Shown here piece after piece: positions 61,584 to 64,000 of a stretch of 64,000 bases of DNA. Position numbers and translations under genes: made by a program. Origin of the DNA: Enterococcus sp. 9D6_DIV0238 (GTDB lineage Bacteria; Bacillota; Bacilli; Lactobacillales; Enterococcaceae). The notes under the pieces are model-generated. The model saw nothing but the letters and a program-made list of their open reading frames with translations, ran no database searches and was not told the DNA's origin. The stretch is from NCBI RefSeq assembly GCF_002174455.2, contig NZ_CP147246.1:62001-126000 (forward strand). Reading direction: 5' to 3'. Numbering within the stretch: position 1 is the stretch's first letter; the number at the start of each line of letters is the position of its first letter.

Positions 61584-62030
61584 ATGGAAAAAAAGAGCAG
61601 ACGTTTGGATGAACAGCTATGTTTTTCCTTACAAACAGTAAATAAGCAATTTAATCGAATGTATGCAAAAGCACTCAAACCATTTCATTTGACCTATCCG
61701 CAGTATCTAGTTTTACTTGTTTTATGGGAGCACTCTGATCAACGGATCACTGACCTAGGAGAAAAACTGGCACTGGATACAGGAACGTTGACGCCGATGC
61801 TGAAAAGAATGGAAGCAAGTGGATACATTCATCGCAATCGTTTAGCTAAAGATGAACGGATCGTGATTATTTCTCTTTCTGAAAAGGCAGTCGAATTAGA
61901 GCAGGAAATCTACGAAAAAGTAGAGAGCTGTTTGACACAGTTGAATGTTGAAGAAAATGACTATTTTTCTTTGATCAAACAACTCAATGAGCTAAGTGGA
62001 CAAATTGCACAGATCGATCATAAAATATGA
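61584..62030 (+). CDS. ohrR: OhrR-type MarR regulator (organic peroxide sensor)
   Basis: Winged-helix repressor of 148 aa. The redox Cys13 (LDEQLCFSLQ) and the surrounding pattern YPQYLVLLVLWEH and LALDTGTLTPMLKRMEASGYIHR closely match Bacillus OhrR. Oxidation of that Cys by organic peroxides releases the operator. An operator for it lies before ohr 130 bp downstream. The gene is read with the TMEM175-like gene, from which it is separated by one base. Confidence 0.92.
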   Translation: MEKKSRRLDEQLCFSLQTVNKQFNRMYAKALKPFHLTYPQYLVLLVLWEHSDQRITDLGEKLALDTGTLTPMLKRMEASGYIHRNRLAKDERIVIISLSEKAVELEQEIYEKVESCLTQLNVEENDYFSLIKQLNELSGQIAQIDHKI

Positions 62031-62162
62031 TAAATGAGGGACTGGAACTTTTATGTGCCACTCCCTTTTAATTTTGAATACACGATGGAAACAAAAGGAA
62101 AGCTGTTGAAAATCGAGTAAACTATTTGAAGCAAAATAATGTACTTCCCTAAAAATATTGTG

Positions 62163-62177
62163 TACAATATAATTGTA
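62163..62177 (+). promoter_or_regulatory. OhrR operator over the ohr promoter
   Basis: TACAATATAATTGTA is a near-perfect dyad resembling the known OhrR site (TACAATT-AATTGTA). It contains the likely -10 box TATAAT (62168-62173), so bound OhrR would block transcription of ohr. Confidence 0.8.
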
Positions 62178-62218
62178 TGAAAGGTAAATAAAACATCTAT
62201 GATTTGGAGGAAGAGAAT

Positions 62219-62623
62219 ATGAAAAAAATTTATTCAACAACAATTATCAATACGGGTGGAAGAGAAGGTGAAGTATACTCGCCTGATAAATCATTCAGCT
62301 ACGAAGTAACATCACCCGGTCCGCATAAAGAAAATAAGACCAATCCTGAGCAACTATTTGCTGCAGCCTATAGCTCTTGTTTCAACAGTGCTTTAGAACT
62401 TGTGATGGGACAAAAGAACATCCACTCTAAGAGTACAGTAAAAGCAACTGTTTCTTTGTTTAGTGATGAAGAGACTGGCTTCCAAGTTGGTGTTGTCTTA
62501 TCTGTCAAAATCGATGATGTAGATCATGCGACAGCCGTTGAATTAGTCAATACAGCACATCAAGTATGCCCATATTCAAAAGCAACAAAAGGGAACATTT
62601 CTGTAGAGTTAGAAGTAGAATAA
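62219..62623 (+). CDS. ohr: Organic hydroperoxide resistance protein
   Basis: Thiol peroxidase of the Ohr/OsmC family, 134 aa, that reduces organic hydroperoxides with lipoyl partners. The two catalytic cysteines are Cys54 (AYSSCFNSALE) and Cys117 (HQVCPYSKA). I start at ATG 62219, 7 bp after GGAGGA. A TTG at 62204 overlaps that site. The OhrR operator is 42 bp upstream. A bidirectional terminator follows. Confidence 0.95.
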   Translation: MKKIYSTTIINTGGREGEVYSPDKSFSYEVTSPGPHKENKTNPEQLFAAAYSSCFNSALELVMGQKNIHSKSTVKATVSLFSDEETGFQVGVVLSVKIDDVDHATAVELVNTAHQVCPYSKATKGNISVELEVE

Positions 62624-62640
62624 TTAGTTCACACAAATAA

Positions 62641-62689
62641 AAGAGAGCTTGAAACAAAACTAGTTTTTAGTTTTGTTTCAAGCTCTCTT
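62641..62689. terminator. Bidirectional terminator after ohr
   Basis: Perfect 21-bp stem (62641-62661 with 62669-62689) with A- and T-rich flanks. Confidence 0.85.
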
Positions 62690-62692
62690 TTT

Positions 62693-62860
62693 CTATAAGT
62701 TCAATAGAAGTAATGTAGCCGCCGCAGCGCCATCATCTTTACTATCATATGAGCCGATCATCTCACTTGATAAGAATCCCGTCTTTTTATTAATGCCGCC
62801 GCGTCATAAAACTCCACTCTTTCACTTGAAAGGATTCCTGTTTTCTTGTAAATCGATGTC
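62693..62860 (-). pseudogene. Decayed gene remnant with two related C-terminal fragments
   Basis: The minus strand is open for about 35 codons ending in TAG at 62693-62695 (NKKTGFLSSEMIGSYDSKDD, then GAAAATLLLLNL). About 55 bp further upstream a similar segment reads YKKTGILSSERVEFYDAAA in a different frame. The DNA copies (about 62761-62795 and 62819-62853) agree at most positions. This looks like the worn-down ends of two related coding sequences. I do not know the family, and no start is present. Confidence 0.45.
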
Positions 62861-62892
62861 ACAATAATAACTCCTTTTTTTAGCGTGAAGCA

Positions 62893-63567
62893 TTATTTTG
62901 TTTTTCTAAACGCATATGCTTTAAAATAATCAGGATCATTACGTTTGATAAAACTATAAAAAGTTAAAAGCAATGCACCAATTGTATTGGTCAATAAGTC
63001 ACCCATTGTATCCATCAATGCAGCACGACCGATGTATGGTTGCCCAGCTTCAGTCATATACCGCTGCAAATTCATATTCCCGATAGAATCACATAAAAAC
63101 TCCCAAAATTCCCAAAAAACACCACACAAACCAGCAAAAGCAAAGCCCATTACAATAAAAAGCCAAGGACTGATCTTGGAAAAATCAGCTTCTCTCAAGC
63201 AATAGCCGATAATCGCATAACCAACAGCTACCAATAAGATAGGGCTGACTGCATGTAGAATTTTATCCCAGAATGGCACGATGATGATCAATCGTAACCC
63301 TGTACCAAGGAACACAGCGATCCAAAGAAAAAACCAATAGTAAAGCCGAACCATTTTTGGGAAAATCAACCCAGTGAATCGTGTAAAAATAAAAGGAACA
63401 AAAATCACTGCGATCCCTGCAATCATTTCAACAGTCAATAGTAGGTATTGTTCTTTAGGCTGAACGACAAAACTTTTGACGATATTTACCAGTAAAGTAA
63501 TGAAGCCAAATGCGAGTAAAAAATAGAACAACCGCTTTTCTTGTTGATCTTCAAATTCTATTTTCAT
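62893..63567 (-). CDS. Polytopic membrane protein (DUF2238/YjdF-like)
   Basis: Protein of 224 aa with six or seven membrane helices. The central FWDKILHAVSPILLVAVGYAIIGY matches the WDK-LH motif of DUF2238-type membrane proteins, and FAGLCGVFWEFWEFLCD with a later DTMGDLLTNTIGALL holds the conserved acidic and Glu residues of that group. The biochemical role is unknown. A GGGAGGTTTTTTT site precedes the ATG. It is followed by the nucleoside deoxyribosyltransferase gene upstream on the same strand and may be co-transcribed. Confidence 0.75.
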   Translation of the reverse strand: MKIEFEDQQEKRLFYFLLAFGFITLLVNIVKSFVVQPKEQYLLLTVEMIAGIAVIFVPFIFTRFTGLIFPKMVRLYYWFFLWIAVFLGTGLRLIIIVPFWDKILHAVSPILLVAVGYAIIGYCLREADFSKISPWLFIVMGFAFAGLCGVFWEFWEFLCDSIGNMNLQRYMTEAGQPYIGRAALMDTMGDLLTNTIGALLLTFYSFIKRNDPDYFKAYAFRKTK

Positions 63568-63594
63568 AAAAAAACCTCCCGATTTATATGTGCT

Positions 63595-64000
63595 CTATTT
63601 TTTCAGATGTTCTTCGATCAAGGATAGAAACGTCTGCTCATCAGTTGCCACTGTTCCATTCAATTTTAATAAACCTACTGTGTAGAGATTCAAGTAGTGA
63701 AATTGATTTTCAGCGGTGTCACTTAAAGCATCTAATTTTTTTTGATTATCTGCCCCTTGCTGCCGTGTATCTGTATATAATCCAACCATTGGAATATTTT
63801 TGGCATAGGCTACACCAATTTCAGAAGCGACACCAGGATCGATGACAGCGCCATCTAGAACTGCAACCAACAAATCACTTTCAAGGACTCGTTCGGTATC
63901 AGCGAGAGCAATCATTTTGCTGTCAGCGTAAGCAGTTTTATCATTGATTGCACCGTTCTCCTGAGGCAGATAGACCTCTATTTTATCATCTAGAGCACGG
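63595..64000 (-). CDS. Nucleoside 2-deoxyribosyltransferase (5' end outside the window)
   Basis: The gene runs off the right edge. The frame continues upstream of the first Met in the window (63915) with protein-like sequence (IEVYLPQENGAINDKTAYAD), so the start lies beyond 64000. The visible part has the family core LLVAVLDGAVIDPGVASEIGVAYAKNIPMVGLYTD, including the catalytic Glu in ASEIG and the Asp of the substrate site. Such enzymes swap bases between deoxynucleosides for salvage. The stop is 27 bp before the membrane protein start. Confidence 0.85.
   Translation of the reverse strand, partial: RALDDKIEVYLPQENGAINDKTAYADSKMIALADTERVLESDLLVAVLDGAVIDPGVASEIGVAYAKNIPMVGLYTDTRQQGADNQKKLDALSDTAENQFHYLNLYTVGLLKLNGTVATDEQTFLSLIEEHLKK

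Noticed and set aside
62673..62867. 64-codon plus-strand frame opposite the decayed remnant
   Set aside because: No ribosome site, and it begins inside a terminator stem. The minus strand carries the more protein-like sequence.
1..64000. CRISPR arrays, tRNA or rRNA genes, insertion sequences and prophage genes
   Set aside because: I looked for repeat-spacer periodicity, tRNA-like cloverleaf ends, transposase motifs and phage structural genes and found none that I could support.

Overview
The window looks like a chromosomal segment of a low-GC Firmicute, most probably an Enterococcus related to but distinct from E. faecalis. Reasons are the Lsa-type ABC-F protein, the nrdR-dnaB-dnaI run, strong AGGAGG ribosome-binding sites, an Mga-like regulator, a CtsR-type clpB promoter, and a structured intergenic repeat of a kind I associate with enterococci. 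No rRNA, tRNA, CRISPR array, intact insertion sequence or prophage was seen. Species assignment would need a database search.

Layout. 1-6.7 kb: a GntR regulator, MsrA, and a MarR-controlled heterodimeric ABC exporter whose first subunit carries a large Ala-rich insertion. 6.8-13.2 kb: a six-gene, overlapping operon (NAD-dependent reductase, KAS III, metallo-beta-lactamase-fold hydrolase, adenylate-forming enzyme, ATP-grasp, GNAT-like protein) that looks like an uncharacterised small-molecule or acyl-lipid pathway. 13.2-16.3 kb: meso-DAP dehydrogenase, NrdI, an unknown protein, and a TPP riboswitch driving thiT. 16.5-20.7 kb: two VOC proteins, a membrane-anchored GH3 glycosidase with no ordinary start codon, an RpiR regulator and a HAD phosphatase. 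20.8-26.9 kb: an attenuator-like leader and an Lsa-type ABC-F gene, pcp, then a Fur-box-controlled ECF transporter operon ending in an IsdG-like haem mono-oxygenase. 27-36.5 kb: accessory genes (GH1, a methyltransferase behind a leader peptide, UspA, a secreted M23 hydrolase, XRE and Mga-type regulators, an aldo/keto reductase) with several decayed gene fragments between them.

37-48 kb: core DNA metabolism (polA-mutM-coaE and nrdR-dnaB-dnaI) flanking a short polysaccharide cassette (UDP-HexNAc-type dehydrogenase, anchored protein, hyaluronan-synthase-like glycosyltransferase). 48.1-48.4 kb is a structured intergenic repeat ending in a terminator that resembles one at 27.0 kb. 48.5-57.5 kb: an exopolysaccharide operon resembling Bacillus ydaJKLMN and Listeria pss (GH8-like, polytopic protein, YdaL-like, BcsA-like, BcsB-like, degenerate GGDEF, lipoprotein). 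The GGDEF protein has lost both its active-site and its I-site signatures. 57.6-64 kb: clpB, a TMEM175-like channel with ohrR, ohr with its operator, a decayed fragment, a membrane protein and a nucleoside deoxyribosyltransferase cut by the window edge.

The strongest candidates for undescribed biology are the KAS III/adenylate-forming/ATP-grasp operon, the exopolysaccharide operon with its degenerate GGDEF subunit, the Fur-ECF-IsdG haem-type operon, and three leader regions: thiT, the methyltransferase and the ABC-F gene.
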